Below, in pieces: positions 8,248-18,146 of a stretch of 64,000 nucleotides of DNA. Location of the stretch: assembly GCF_000215745.1 (NCBI RefSeq), contig NC_015663.1, positions 4,498,780 through 4,562,779 of the forward strand, written 5' to 3'. The notes beneath the pieces are model-generated. The model saw only the letters and a list, made by a program, of their open reading frames with translations, did not search any database and was not told where the DNA came from. This DNA comes from Klebsiella aerogenes KCTC 2190. GTDB taxonomy: Bacteria > Pseudomonadota > Gammaproteobacteria > Enterobacterales > Enterobacteriaceae. Each line of letters starts with the position of its first letter. Position 1 is the stretch's first letter. Position numbers and translations under genes: made by a program.

Positions 8248-11200
8248 TTAAGAGACGCTGCCGGGGTAACTGGCGTCGTCGTACTGGTAGAAAATGTCGC
8301 TGTATTGTCTTGTCGTCACCTGGCAGGTTCCGTCCGCCTGCGGGGCTATCTCCTCAAAAATGGCATCGTAGACACTGCGCGTTGAGCTGCAGAACACCAG
8401 CCGCGGTGGCTCAATGCTCGGATCGTCCAGCAGAATTTCATCAAAAGCAGCCTGCCACGGAACGGACAACTGATAATCCCCGACAAAGGTGGCCACCAGC
8501 AGCCCGGAGGCCGAACCATCCTGGTAACGCAGAATTGCGCGCGGGTTTTCAAAGGACCAGTCCAGCGGCTCGGAGACGGTAAATACCGTTTGACCGCCAG
8601 ATGTGGCCATATCCATAACCAGACTACTTACCGTTTTATTTCCCGGAATGTCATCCGTCAGCAGAATGCGGTCGCCATACTGATAGACCAGCGCATCCAG
8701 TTCTGTTGTCGTGTTATGGCCCAGCCGCTGATAGAGGTATTTCATCAGGCGGCGCATGCCGATTTGATAGGCGCGGTTCGGGTCCAGCACCCCATCGAGG
8801 GTATAACTCTCAATTTTCCTCGGTGTGGGGTTATCCGGAGTCCGGCATTGCACCGTTTCTTCTGACCACGTCGTGCCATTGATATAAGTGACATCCACAC
8901 CATCGTAATCATCGGCGGACGGCGCCGAGAAGGTGGTCTGTAACTCTTCGGTCATTTCATGCGGGCTGATAATGCCGGACCAGTTCTTAATCCCTTCCCT
9001 GCCTACAGATGCGAGCCCATCACTCAGCAGGAAATACGATTTCCCCGCTGTGGTGATCTTCTGCAGCATTTCCAGCGCGGAGACACTGTCGCCTGTCGCG
9101 AAGTCGAAATACTCATTTTTCGGGGTCCAGTAGGTTGCCTCAAGGGCATTAATGGCTTCGGTGTCCATCGCCAGCCCGAGCGAATTACCGACATGAAACA
9201 GCGCGCTGGAGATACGCCGCGGAGCGCCATTATCATAAATTCGCGTGGCCACAACGTTTACGCGCCGATCGGACTGCGCCGCCAGTTTGCCCCCAGTCTC
9301 GACCGTCACACCCATTAGCGAAACACCTGCGTAAGAGGCTGGACGGTTAAGCAAACGGCCACGCAACGACTGCCAGTACATCGAGTCACGCGCATTATTG
9401 CTGCCCTGCTCATTCTGGCGGCGCATCCGGACTTCAACCAGCGCAGGAGTGCTTAGCGTGATTCTGTGCGTATAACCGAGGGCATTAACGTTTTTGTTTT
9501 CATACTGGAATGATGCGGTCTGCCAGCCGCCGCCACTTCCATAGGTTCGGTACTGAATATCCACCCCGGTATGACGGACGCGTTTTTTCCCTTTGTTATC
9601 AAATCCACATAACCCACCAGGGAAAGAAACGTTGACCTCAAAGGCATCAACTACCTCATTATCAGGACAAGCCAGAAATGGCCCCATCCACGTATTACTG
9701 TCGTTAATCCCTGTCGCCTGGTAATCGATCATTGTCCTGGGTGAAAAGCCAGGCCAGGTTGCATCAATGGTGCCATTCACCATACGCTGAACCGTTGCGG
9801 TCGTACCGTCAGTGGATGCGATACGGTATTCATTACCGCGGTGCGAAAGTGATAATCGCTGTGTACCCTCAGGAATGCCGGAGAATGCCGCGCCGGTGCC
9901 GCAGCCATACGCAAGGGTGACATTGGCGGTGATCGCCGGGCTGCCGCCGCTGGATACGGTTCCATCTGTAAACGTCGGGTTATCCCCGAACACAGAAGCC
10001 GGGAGTGATGAGGCGATAATACTGCCGCCCAGCCACGGACTGGACTTCTCAACGATGCGAACAACCCCGCCATCATCCTGCGCTACCAGATTAGACCCGG
10101 CGATCGCTTCATTGATTGCCGCCAGCAGGCCAGACATATTGCCGTAGTTGGCGATAAGCGAAACGGTATAAGTTGTCGCCAGCCAGGTCAGGTTAAACGT
10201 CTGGCTGTTAGTCGAAAAATCATAGGTTGTTGGTGCTGCACTTGCACGCAAAGAAGCAGCCGATCCCCCCACACCCGGAACAGCATCCTGTTTGGGCGTG
10301 AACGTCGCGATAAAGAGATCATATTCCGCCCCGTTAATTTCCAGCGCAACGGGCATGCCGGCAAAGGGGTTAATCTCAGTCAGCGTGTCACTGAACAGGA
10401 CGCTGTAACCCGATGAAGAAGAGATCAGGTAGTTGGTCGGCGCGATGATAGTCACCAGCGCACCTTCCACCCAGGACTCAGGCAGAGAATCATCGCCATC
10501 ATCATCACTCAGCCCGGTGAACGAAACTGACGATCCTGAAACGGTCATGCTGTCGGCGGTAATATCGGATGAATCCGGCGCCGTCTGCGCCATATCAAGT
10601 CCGCTGCCGCTGGACGTTCCGCCCACCTCGGTAGAATTGAACCAGTTTTCACTGCGGCGATCACCTGAAACATTTGCTCCCGGCGGATACAGTGTCCAGG
10701 AGAATGAATCACCCAGGGCGGAAATAGGCGTCGAACCAATCCTGATATCGCCGTTGGCAAATGCCACATTTCCACGACTCACGCAGACCAACATCTCTAT
10801 TGTCATTCTGGTTGGGTCATCAGGGTTAAAACGACTGACCGGCTGAACAACATAATCCGGATAAACCCGCGCACGCCCGAATAATTCCCGAATAGGATCG
10901 CCCAATTTGGCCGTATTAGATTTTGCCGGATTTAAATCCAAGGATTTCCCTGTTGATGAACCATATCCTCCTGAGTCGAGGTTATTCATCATGTAGATAG
11001 AATATGCCGCAGCTGCTACCGCTACGACTAGAGCCGCTATAGCAAAGCCTGCTGCGTAAGGAACGGGGTAAATCTTTACGTCAGTATCTGGTACCAGTTC
11101 GCACCGCGGCCATTCCTCTGATTCGACGGGCACGCCATCAATTTCAACGCTTATTGGCTGCGGCATTCCGGGATCATAATTTTCGACATTCCTCTGCATC

Positions 11201-11283
11201 CACTCATGCAGAGTCGTCCGTGCGTGCTGATGGGTTTCCAGTGGTCCGCCAGGTAACCGGGAGGGATAAATACAGATCGTCAT
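8248..11283 (-). CDS. TipJ-family host-specificity tail tip protein
   Basis: 1011 residues, corresponding to the lambda J position after the NlpC/P60 gene. The N-terminus (MTICIYPSRLPGGPLETHQH) is followed by a hydrophobic segment near 78-98 (AAGFAIAALVVAVAAAAYSIY) and then NPAKSNTAKLGDPIRELFGRARVYPDYV, typical of TipJ. The C-terminal half contains the phage tail baseplate-like core (ALEATYWTPKNEYFDFATG). It forms the central tip that contacts the outer membrane and opens the channel. The gene start overlaps the peptidase stop by four bases (coupled). It is shorter than lambda J (1132), and the distal receptor-binding role is probably taken by the downstream tailspike. Confidence 0.85.
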   Translation of the reverse strand: MTICIYPSRLPGGPLETHQHARTTLHEWMQRNVENYDPGMPQPISVEIDGVPVESEEWPRCELVPDTDVKIYPVPYAAGFAIAALVVAVAAAAYSIYMMNNLDSGGYGSSTGKSLDLNPAKSNTAKLGDPIRELFGRARVYPDYVVQPVSRFNPDDPTRMTIEMLVCVSRGNVAFANGDIRIGSTPISALGDSFSWTLYPPGANVSGDRRSENWFNSTEVGGTSSGSGLDMAQTAPDSSDITADSMTVSGSSVSFTGLSDDDGDDSLPESWVEGALVTIIAPTNYLISSSSGYSVLFSDTLTEINPFAGMPVALEINGAEYDLFIATFTPKQDAVPGVGGSAASLRASAAPTTYDFSTNSQTFNLTWLATTYTVSLIANYGNMSGLLAAINEAIAGSNLVAQDDGGVVRIVEKSSPWLGGSIIASSLPASVFGDNPTFTDGTVSSGGSPAITANVTLAYGCGTGAAFSGIPEGTQRLSLSHRGNEYRIASTDGTTATVQRMVNGTIDATWPGFSPRTMIDYQATGINDSNTWMGPFLACPDNEVVDAFEVNVSFPGGLCGFDNKGKKRVRHTGVDIQYRTYGSGGGWQTASFQYENKNVNALGYTHRITLSTPALVEVRMRRQNEQGSNNARDSMYWQSLRGRLLNRPASYAGVSLMGVTVETGGKLAAQSDRRVNVVATRIYDNGAPRRISSALFHVGNSLGLAMDTEAINALEATYWTPKNEYFDFATGDSVSALEMLQKITTAGKSYFLLSDGLASVGREGIKNWSGIISPHEMTEELQTTFSAPSADDYDGVDVTYINGTTWSEETVQCRTPDNPTPRKIESYTLDGVLDPNRAYQIGMRRLMKYLYQRLGHNTTTELDALVYQYGDRILLTDDIPGNKTVSSLVMDMATSGGQTVFTVSEPLDWSFENPRAILRYQDGSASGLLVATFVGDYQLSVPWQAAFDEILLDDPSIEPPRLVFCSSTRSVYDAIFEEIAPQADGTCQVTTRQYSDIFYQYDDASYPGSVS

Positions 11284-11660
11284 CGCCAGAATTCCACCTT
11301 GATAAATCGCCGTTTAAATTTCCAGACCGGCATAAAAGAAACGTTCGAGCCGGGGTTACATTCCGCTACCTGCAGCAACCCGTTCAGCTCAACAACAATC
11401 CCCACATGGGTGACCATTGTTCCCGAATAACACGCCACGCCAGCGCCGACGCAGGGCTCACAACGCTCAAGCTGCAACATCATTTTTCTGGCTTCTTTAT
11501 CAAGGCCGCCGCCGTCTTTGGTCACACCTGTAAAGTCAGGCCATTCAGGTAGCCCAAGATCTCGGCGTATCTCATTCACGATGCCAAAACAGTCGAGTTT
11601 GGGAAAAGAGCGACCGCCCTTCAGCCAGGTGACCGAAAGGTATTTATCAGGTTCAAACAT
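11280..11660 (-). CDS. NlpC/P60-family tail peptidase (C40)
   Basis: 126 residues with the cysteine motif KLDCFGIVNEI (Cys near 24) and the histidine motif THVGIVVEL (His near 84), the catalytic pair of the NlpC/P60 papain-like fold. It corresponds to the C-terminal domain of lambda K. Family members cut peptidoglycan stem peptides or help assemble the tail tip. Its stop overlaps the TipJ start, and the DUF1833-type gene lies 9 bases upstream. Confidence 0.88.
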   Translation of the reverse strand: MFEPDKYLSVTWLKGGRSFPKLDCFGIVNEIRRDLGLPEWPDFTGVTKDGGGLDKEARKMMLQLERCEPCVGAGVACYSGTMVTHVGIVVELNGLLQVAECNPGSNVSFMPVWKFKRRFIKVEFWR

Positions 11661-11669
11661 GGGGAAACC

Positions 11670-12152
11670 TCAACTCATGTAACGCAGGCCGGGATACTCA
11701 TTAAGGGTGTAACGGAATCTCGGCCAGGCGGTATCGAGAACGTTCATATAGCCCGCGGTAATTTGCGCCTGCAGCGCCGTCCAGGAGCCCGATTTGATAG
11801 CTAGCGTATACGGCATAGAAGCCGGGGCATTCAAATCTGTAGAGACATATTGCCTGTAAGTCAGAGAGGCGTTTGTCAGGCTGGCCAGCGCATCACGAAT
11901 AGCCGTACTCACCTCTCCGTTTATGTTGCTGATAGCGAACTGCAAATCCTGTGTACCGTCGCTGTTTCTGGCCGGGATGGCGATATCGATAGCTGCGGCT
12001 GAAAAGGTTATAACAGAGCCATTTTCGGTCGTCGCTGTAATATCGTCGTAGCCTTGGCAGAAATAATGCACCGTCGAACCGATATTGATTTGCAGCGTTT
12101 CAATGATGACTTCCGATCCGCTGCTGGCATAAAGCCGGTTAAGCACCGTCAT
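11670..12152 (-). CDS. DUF1833-type minor tail protein
   Basis: 160 residues starting MTVLNRLYASSGSEVIIETLQI and ending LNEYPGLRYMS. The pattern of short beta strands and the place between the tip peptidase and the preceding minor tail protein match phage proteins labelled DUF1833, equivalent to lambda L or M. It probably helps to form the distal tail hub. The start overlaps the preceding stop by 14 bases. No enzymatic motif was seen. Confidence 0.7.
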   Translation of the reverse strand: MTVLNRLYASSGSEVIIETLQINIGSTVHYFCQGYDDITATTENGSVITFSAAAIDIAIPARNSDGTQDLQFAISNINGEVSTAIRDALASLTNASLTYRQYVSTDLNAPASMPYTLAIKSGSWTALQAQITAGYMNVLDTAWPRFRYTLNEYPGLRYMS

Positions 12153-12612
12153 GCTTTGGCCACTCCCTGTTTAATGCGATATCAAGCAGTGAACTACCTG
12201 CTATCCACCCGGGGTAGTTACCCCACGGCGGAGGCAATAGTGGACGCTCCCATAACTCCAGCGTCGCCGAATACCGCCAGTAGATGGGAGCCACCAGCAC
12301 TGGCCCCTGGTAGATATCCGTAAAACGACATTTGTAGAATTTTATGCCTGCGGGGGTTTGCAACTTCATCATGAACCAGGCCGCACCATCAGAGAGCGCA
12401 TCGCGGTACCACGATTCAAACGTTAGCCCCTGAACATCGCTCTCCATAAACCAGGATACAGTCGCTTCCGTGGGAGTCGAGGTATACGCCCTGCGTTGTC
12501 TCGCCCGGCCTGTGGTGAGTTGAGTTCGTTTCAAAGGGCTGACTGGCTGGAATCCATAGCCTTCTTGTAAAGGCATAGGGAGATAGTCATGCGGATAAAA
12601 TATTTCAGCCAT
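12139..12612 (-). CDS. Minor tail protein
   Basis: 157 residues with many aromatic residues ([51 protein letters not shown]). This resembles small tail proteins that follow the tape measure gene in lambda-like phages and probably seal the tape-measure end. It starts on the tape measure stop (12612 shared) and overlaps the next gene, so it is part of one coupled string. Its exact role is inferred only from position. Confidence 0.65.
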   Translation of the reverse strand: MAEIFYPHDYLPMPLQEGYGFQPVSPLKRTQLTTGRARQRRAYTSTPTEATVSWFMESDVQGLTFESWYRDALSDGAAWFMMKLQTPAGIKFYKCRFTDIYQGPVLVAPIYWRYSATLELWERPLLPPPWGNYPGWIAGSSLLDIALNREWPKHDGA

Positions 12613-15560
12613 TACCCTGTTCTCCGTCCAGTGTTATACCCCCCAGTTAATGCCTTGTGCACTTGGCCAACCCCTTTTGCCAGATCGTTAGCAACCTGCT
12701 GGTAACCTTGTTTTGCTCCTTCACGAGTAGCCTGCTGTACAAGCAGCACAGTCGCGTCAGAAGGATTTCCATTGATGGTTATTGGAGGAACCGTGACTGT
12801 GGGGCGGATGATGGTCGTTTGCTGGCTGTTGCTAACGTTCTGAACGCCAGTCCCAAACCCCGAACGCCCCAATGTGGCATCAAGTGGCTTGCCGTTCCGT
12901 AACGCCTCAAGTTGTGACACGCCGATTCGATTTGTAGACTCCTGGTCGAAAACGTACTCCCCTTTATGAACAATACCCGCTGGCTGATACTTTCCGCCTG
13001 AGCCAGTATATCCACCAGAAGCAAAGCCGACGGCGGCAGCACTGGAGATGCTGGACGTTATTGTAGCCATGAGGCCTGCAACAGTAGCCATTGCTGCTAA
13101 GTTGTATGGGAATGGCTGGCTTGAAAGCGCCTGCGCCATTGCCATTGGCAATTGAACAGCCGCCTGAGCAAGCGCAAAAGCTTTTTGCGTAACAAATGCC
13201 GCTTTATACATTACAGATTGCTCGCCGAACATCGCCCCCATCGAATCGGTGATACTGGAGAAAGAATTTTGCGCTGATTGCATCTGTGCGGCATAAACTG
13301 CGGTGCTTAGTGCTTGCTGGTTCTGCTGTCCTTGCTGTTGGAGAGCCAGCAATTGCTGCTGCTTCTGCTGCTCATTCAGTAAAGTACTTTGTGTGATCGC
13401 CTGCTGCTGCTGGTTCAGCCAGGAAGCATAATCAGTCTGGGCTTGCTTCAGCTTTTCGATAACCTCAAGCTGCGGATCTATTTGCAGCCCTATCATGTTC
13501 AATCCCTGCCCTGACAGGTCACTATTGGTTGCTCCAGACGTCAGCGTACCACCGGCCTTGTTCACACCTGATATAACGGAATCAGGCAGCACTGATTTAC
13601 CAATCAGGTCGCTCGCCTGCTTCCCTGCAGCCTCCGGCGTCAGTTTCTTCAGCTCAACCATCTTCTGAAGAATTTCGAGGCGTTTTTGCAACGTCTCATT
13701 TTGGCGCAATTCCTTTGGTGCAATTTGCTCCTGCATTTTCCGGTAGTCATCCAGCGTTTTAACTGAACTCTGCAAAGCCTCCTGCTGCTTATAGGCCTGC
13801 AATATTTCGTCAGAACGGGAAAGAATCGACTTCTGGTCGGCGGTTAGTTGCGTTTTAGATTTGAGGTCAGCGATCTGCTGTTCGAACTTAACCCGTGCCT
13901 GCGTAGCGCTATTAAGTTTATCGCTGGCATCCAACTGGGACTGCATCGCGGCAGTCTGCTGGTGTATCTGGTCAAGAAGCCGAGTTGCTGCGTCCTCTGC
14001 GTAGGCTTTTCCTTGAGGCGTCTTCGCGATCTTTGGTGCTTTTGGATCTTTATACATCTCGTTAATACGAGAAACATTTTTAGCGTACTGGTCTGCCGTG
14101 ATAGCGCCAGCCTTCAAGAACTCACTCTGCTGCTTAATAGCTTTATTTCGCTTATCAGCATTGCTCAAGTATTGAAGGTTAACTCGATCCGCTTCCTGCT
14201 GAGTTTTAATGCGCTTTTGTTCTGCTTTGTCATGATCTGACAAAATATCATTTAGCGTATCTTCCGCTGTAATTTGCGATTGAATAGCATCCCGTTGTTT
14301 GAGCATCTCCGGAAGGTTACTAAACCGAGCATTTAACCCGTTCCAAAAACCTCCTTCCGCCTGACCTTTCTGCGCCTCGGCAATGTTTTCATTTAAGGTA
14401 CTTAACTTGTCTTGTAGGGTCTGCTCGCGCCCAATGTTGAGCATCGCATCCCATGCACCTTTAGCTGCTTTCCCCAACGAGTCCCAGGCGCTTTCAAGAA
14501 GGCCTAGATTATGATGAATATCATTTGCACGCTGCTGCATGGTATTGGCGTACGCATCGGTCGCTACGCGTGCCGCCTCTTGCTGATTCCCTTCATCCTG
14601 CAAGGCCTTAATCTGGTTGTAGGTTGCCAGAGTTAAAAAATGGTATTGGTCGTTTAGTTTAGTAATGGCCGCAACCGGATCAGCTGCAATATCGTTGAAG
14701 TCACTCACAAATTTTTCAGTGGCTATTCCTGTCGCGTCACTGATTTTTATGACTGCAGTTGTTACACGCTCCAGTGAATCGCCTGCGACTTTTCCAGATG
14801 AAACTAAATGATTTAACGTTGAAGCGGCTTTCCCGGTGGTTGAATCAGCAACAGCTCCTGCACGAGCAGCCATATCAGCAAGTTGACCGGATGTTTTCCC
14901 TACCTGATTACCAGTTAATACGAGGGATTTATAAAATTCGTCCTGCTCTTGAGCGCCTTTATAGTAAGCAAGACCAAGAACACCAACAGCTGCGGCAGTA
15001 ATCGTAAAAGGGTTAACCAACCCCATAACATAGGTACCAACTCCCTTAATAGCTGGCCCAATACCGCCAAACATATCTTTTAACTGCCCACCCTGCTGCA
15101 TAAGCACCATAAAAGGGGATTGGCCTGTAGAAAGTCCGACTACGATATCCGTCATCTGAGCGGGAATCATGCGCATTGCAAAAGCTGTCTGGGCAGCAGA
15201 CTGCCCAGTTTTTTTCAAGTCGTCACAAAAGCCGGTTAATTTGTTACGAGTCTCTTCAATTCGCTTTGAATAAAGCTCAAATGTATCTGTATCTACCATC
15301 CCTTTCGATTTGAACTTCGCCAAATCCTGTTGTTGTTTGTCCAACTTATTCAGGGCAGCATTCACCGGGTCAATACGATCGAGAAGTTCAGATAGAGCCT
15401 GCTTTTCTTCGTCCGTAGCCTTTGTCACCTTGCCAGCGCTCGAAGCAGCACGGTCTCCAGCCTGAGTCATTTTTACCAGTGCAGTTGCGAGATTATCGGC
15501 CTGTTTCTCTGCTCCAGAGCTATCAATAACAATGGCAAGGCGGGAGGTTTGTTCTGTCAT
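12612..15560 (-). CDS. Tail tape measure protein
   Basis: 982 residues. The N-terminus is Ser/Ala/Lys rich with coiled coils ([31 protein letters not shown]) and holds the prophage-tail-length conserved block near 125-200 ([21 protein letters not shown]). Hydrophobic stretches around 180-205 and 780-830 fit membrane insertion. Gln-rich coiled coils lie near 690-740 ([19 protein letters not shown]). It sets tail length and is ejected with DNA. By the usual 0.15 nm per residue a tail near 150 nm is expected (inference). Confidence 0.92.
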   Translation of the reverse strand: MTEQTSRLAIVIDSSGAEKQADNLATALVKMTQAGDRAASSAGKVTKATDEEKQALSELLDRIDPVNAALNKLDKQQQDLAKFKSKGMVDTDTFELYSKRIEETRNKLTGFCDDLKKTGQSAAQTAFAMRMIPAQMTDIVVGLSTGQSPFMVLMQQGGQLKDMFGGIGPAIKGVGTYVMGLVNPFTITAAAVGVLGLAYYKGAQEQDEFYKSLVLTGNQVGKTSGQLADMAARAGAVADSTTGKAASTLNHLVSSGKVAGDSLERVTTAVIKISDATGIATEKFVSDFNDIAADPVAAITKLNDQYHFLTLATYNQIKALQDEGNQQEAARVATDAYANTMQQRANDIHHNLGLLESAWDSLGKAAKGAWDAMLNIGREQTLQDKLSTLNENIAEAQKGQAEGGFWNGLNARFSNLPEMLKQRDAIQSQITAEDTLNDILSDHDKAEQKRIKTQQEADRVNLQYLSNADKRNKAIKQQSEFLKAGAITADQYAKNVSRINEMYKDPKAPKIAKTPQGKAYAEDAATRLLDQIHQQTAAMQSQLDASDKLNSATQARVKFEQQIADLKSKTQLTADQKSILSRSDEILQAYKQQEALQSSVKTLDDYRKMQEQIAPKELRQNETLQKRLEILQKMVELKKLTPEAAGKQASDLIGKSVLPDSVISGVNKAGGTLTSGATNSDLSGQGLNMIGLQIDPQLEVIEKLKQAQTDYASWLNQQQQAITQSTLLNEQQKQQQLLALQQQGQQNQQALSTAVYAAQMQSAQNSFSSITDSMGAMFGEQSVMYKAAFVTQKAFALAQAAVQLPMAMAQALSSQPFPYNLAAMATVAGLMATITSSISSAAAVGFASGGYTGSGGKYQPAGIVHKGEYVFDQESTNRIGVSQLEALRNGKPLDATLGRSGFGTGVQNVSNSQQTTIIRPTVTVPPITINGNPSDATVLLVQQATREGAKQGYQQVANDLAKGVGQVHKALTGGYNTGRRTG

Positions 15561-15580
15561 TTAGCGATCTCCGGGCAATA

Positions 15581-15603
15581 AAAAACCCCGCCGGGGCGAG
15601 GTT
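15581..15603 (-). terminator. Intrinsic terminator between lipoprotein and tape measure genes
   Basis: Read on the minus strand, a GC-rich hairpin (CCTCGCCCCGGCGGGG) is followed by a run of six T. It lies inside the late operon, just after the lipoprotein gene, so late transcription must read through it (Q antitermination). Confidence 0.7.
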
Positions 15604-15679
15604 AGATTTTTAATAAACAATTACTGTCGATATATGATAATTGTTGCGATTATTGAAACAGAGACAATGGTAGCCAGAA

Positions 15680-16012
15680 TTAACCTGAGACTTTGCTATC
15701 TGAACACTTAACTGTTTTAAGAGATTCAAGCTGCTGAAGACGTGCCTGCGCCTTTTTACGCGCTTCACTTTTGGCCATACCATTACCGATACCGAAATCT
15801 CCCAAAGCTCCCAATACGGTACGCCCATCAAACTGACCTGTAGTTTCGATTTCGTTCTGAATACTGTGAGTTTTAGCTATCTCCTGCTTAATTGCTGCGC
15901 AATCTAACGCAGCAGACTCTTCGCTCGTAACGGATGGAGCTTGCGGATACTGCTTAGTAGCGCATCCAGAAATAATAAACATCCCAGCTATTACCATCAT
16001 TAGTTTCTTCAT
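15680..16012 (-). CDS. Small prophage lipoprotein (probable moron)
   Basis: 110 residues. The N-terminus MKKLMMVIAGMFIISGCATK is a lipoprotein signal with lipobox ISGC (lipid attachment at Cys 17). The mature part is mostly helical with charged repeats (KSEARKKAQARLQQLESLK). It sits between tail chaperone and tape measure genes and is followed by its own terminator, an arrangement typical of independently expressed prophage genes. Phage lipoproteins in such places often alter the envelope or exclude other phages; that role is not shown by the sequence. Confidence 0.75.
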   Translation of the reverse strand: MKKLMMVIAGMFIISGCATKQYPQAPSVTSEESAALDCAAIKQEIAKTHSIQNEIETTGQFDGRTVLGALGDFGIGNGMAKSEARKKAQARLQQLESLKTVKCSDSKVSG

Positions 16013-16078
16013 TTTATGCTTCCTATGATTACAATCGGAAACATCCTAACACATGGATATGAGCAGACAATGATATGA

Positions 16079-16896
16079 CTACTTCACTTTTTCTTGTCTT
16101 TTCTGCTCTTCGGCCCACTCATCACGCCACGCATCGTCGAGCGCCAGGATTGCGGCGTCAAACTCGGTGCGGTCAATCAGGATCGTGCGCGATGCCAGAT
16201 ATAGCTCAATATCATTCAGGGATAATGGGAGCGGTACTCCGGCCATGCCAGCATATTTCCTGCTGCGCGATATCATGGCATAGGCATTGAGGATCTCCCC
16301 TGTTACTGCATCAATTTCTGGCTCAGGAATCGGCGGAAGGTTCAATTGCTCCCGACGCCATTTAGCCTTATCTCCCCTTTCGCCCCCGAACTCCTTTAGC
16401 CACGCCTGCGCCTCTAGGGCTTTTTTACGGTTTCCTGAGTCTGCTGCTCCTTACCCTGAGCTATGTTCGCAGCCTCTGCCAGAATCAGCCAATACAACGC
16501 GGGGTTCTGCTTCAGTAACGCGACGCCAAGTTCTGGCGTATACGCTACAGCCTTCTCAATACCATCCACCAGCTCACCTACTCCCTCCCAGTCTTTCAAA
16601 AGGAAGCGCGCGCAGTTATCGATGAGCAGGTCATCAATTGAGTCAATGTCACCCACGCTGGCGAGATCGAAAGCGTCGGTACCGACCTGATAGCTCGCGT
16701 CCATTTTGTCGATATGGCGCCGCACCAGCGCATTACGTGAGCGGTACTGTGGATTCTCGCTGCTGGCCACCAGCAGGCGGAGTTTAAACAGTGCTTCTTC
16801 TTCCGGTGTGTATTTCTTTTTACGGCCATCAGGCTTTTTAAAAGGGAAAAACCAACGCTCGCCACTCAGATCAAGTTGAGAAGAAATAATCAGCAT
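16079..16896 (-). CDS. Tail assembly chaperone, -1 frameshift (GT-like) fusion product
   Basis: Slipping back one base on A AAA AAG (16426-16420) joins the short chaperone to a second frame read from 16420 to 16079. It adds 113 residues (ALEAQAWLKEFGGERGDKAK ... EEQKRQEKVK), including a DUF1799-like block. The second frame has no good start of its own: the first candidate is TTG at 16345 without a ribosome site, and in-frame coding continues back to the slip site. The total is about 272 residues. This matches programmed frameshifting seen across long-tailed phages. Confidence 0.85.
16414..16896 (-). CDS. Tail assembly chaperone, short (G-like) product
   Basis: 160 residues, starting MLIISSQLDLSG and ending QQTQETVKKP. 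It lies between the tail tube and tape measure genes, where lambda has G and GT. The last codons contain the heptamer A AAA AAG (16426-16420) directly before CCC TAG, a classical -1 slip site. Most ribosomes make this short form; a fraction should continue as the longer product given separately. It keeps the tape measure protein soluble during tail assembly. Confidence 0.85.
   Translation of the reverse strand: MLIISSQLDLSGERWFFPFKKPDGRKKKYTPEEEALFKLRLLVASSENPQYRSRNALVRRHIDKMDASYQVGTDAFDLASVGDIDSIDDLLIDNCARFLLKDWEGVGELVDGIEKAVAYTPELGVALLKQNPALYWLILAEAANIAQGKEQQTQETVKKP
16420..16426 (-). promoter_or_regulatory. Programmed -1 ribosomal frameshift site A_AAA_AAG
   Basis: On the minus strand GTA AAA AAG CCC TAG reads as Val-Lys-Lys-Pro-stop in frame 0. 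After a -1 slip the G is reread and the frame GCC CTA GAG GCG stays open to 16079. The heptamer fits X XXY YYZ exactly and lies two codons before the stop. Confidence 0.85.
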
Positions 16897-16905
16897 ACAG
16901 ACTCC

Positions 16906-16941
16906 ATAAAAAGCCCGAACCGCGATGTTCTGCGGAACGGG
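16906..16941 (-). terminator. Intrinsic terminator after the tail tube gene
   Basis: Perfect 10-base arms (CCCGTTCCGC / GCGGTTCGGG on the minus strand) with an 8-base loop, followed by C and five T. It lies between the tail tube stop (16951) and the chaperone start (16896). It may set a high tube-to-chaperone ratio. Confidence 0.85.
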
Positions 16942-16950
16942 TCAGGGAAA

Positions 16951-18123
16951 TTAAGGTGCGGTCACAGTGATTTCAGACGTTGCTGTAAAGGTGCGAGCCT
17001 TCCCGGTGATCGTGGCGTTCCCGGCTGCATTGCGGGTCACTTTCGCCGTTTTTTGCCCGGTAGAAACTACGCTGGCAATCGCAGGATCAGATGACGTCCA
17101 CTGGACGATATCTGTTGAATCAGCAGGCGTAAGCGTGGCGGTTAATGTCACCGTAGAGCCGACAGCGCCATTTGAAGTGGCTGGCGCAACACTGATTGCT
17201 GTCGCCGGTACTTTTGGCGCGCGGGTAAGGGATGGCGGCGTATTGGCGGCGGTGATATCGAGCTGAACCTGTACGATGTCAGTATTCCCGGCGTCCGGCC
17301 AGTCGCCAGAAATCTGCACTTCAGGGAAGCTGAAGGTATAAGCGCCTTCGGCGTTCTCCAGCGTGAAGGTAAACGGCACCGTTTCGCCGGTGAAGGTTTT
17401 TTTATAAATCTCCCAGGCCGCCTTGGACCATGACAGCGTGATCTGGCCTGACGGTGTAAAGGTCGTCGGAATGTTTGCGCCAGCAAATGCTGAGCCGGTA
17501 CCGATACAACGCTGAGTCTGCATGTTGTTATCAAACTGGATATTAAACGTATCCACACAGAAGCCGGCACCACCCGCCACCCCGTTCAGACTCAGGCCTG
17601 TCACTTCCTTAAACGAATAGCGCAGCGCGCCAGCACCATCCACCGGGTTAGTGAAATAGCTGGTATCGTCGGCTTTGGTTTCCCAGTCTAGCCCGGCGAA
17701 GGTAATGGTCGCAGTGATGTCGCCATCATTCGGGATTTCAATCTGGAAAGTGGCAACCTGGCAACCGCGGGCAATCTGCGCGATCCCTACATCATCAGCG
17801 TATGAAGAAACTGAAAAAGTAATGCGGTTGTTGCCCATCGTCAGCACATTATCGAGCCAATCCGCTCCGAAACAGCTCGCCAGAAAATCATCATGCTGAT
17901 TCCAGCGAAATTTGGTGCCGACATCACCGCCGACATCAATCGTGCCACGGGAAACGCCCTGCGCCATACGGTCACCGCCGATTTCATCGTTATCGTTGGT
18001 GTTCTGCGTTGGCATCAGCCCGAACGACGAACGGCGTAACAGGTTCCAGACACCAGCAGAGGGTGTCTCTCCCGGTGTGGTTTCGCGAATAAACGCGGTT
18101 ACTACTTTTGCGCCTGAACTCAC
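16951..18123 (-). CDS. Major tail (tube) protein with C-terminal Ig-like domain
   Basis: 390 residues. Residues 1 to about 300 look like a siphovirus tail tube (VVTAFIRETTPGETPSAG, GGDVGTKFRWNQHDDFLASCF). The last 85 residues (SVAPATSNGAVGSTVTLTAT ... TFTATSEITVTAP) form a bacterial Ig-like Big_2 domain, ending in the usual GNATITGKA strand. Such domains decorate tail surfaces and may bind cell-surface sugars weakly. It is followed by a strong terminator and placed directly before the chaperones, as expected for the V-equivalent. Confidence 0.9.
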   Translation of the reverse strand: MSSGAKVVTAFIRETTPGETPSAGVWNLLRRSSFGLMPTQNTNDNDEIGGDRMAQGVSRGTIDVGGDVGTKFRWNQHDDFLASCFGADWLDNVLTMGNNRITFSVSSYADDVGIAQIARGCQVATFQIEIPNDGDITATITFAGLDWETKADDTSYFTNPVDGAGALRYSFKEVTGLSLNGVAGGAGFCVDTFNIQFDNNMQTQRCIGTGSAFAGANIPTTFTPSGQITLSWSKAAWEIYKKTFTGETVPFTFTLENAEGAYTFSFPEVQISGDWPDAGNTDIVQVQLDITAANTPPSLTRAPKVPATAISVAPATSNGAVGSTVTLTATLTPADSTDIVQWTSSDPAIASVVSTGQKTAKVTRNAAGNATITGKARTFTATSEITVTAP

Positions 18124-18146
18124 AGGAGCCTCCTGTTGATTGTGCG

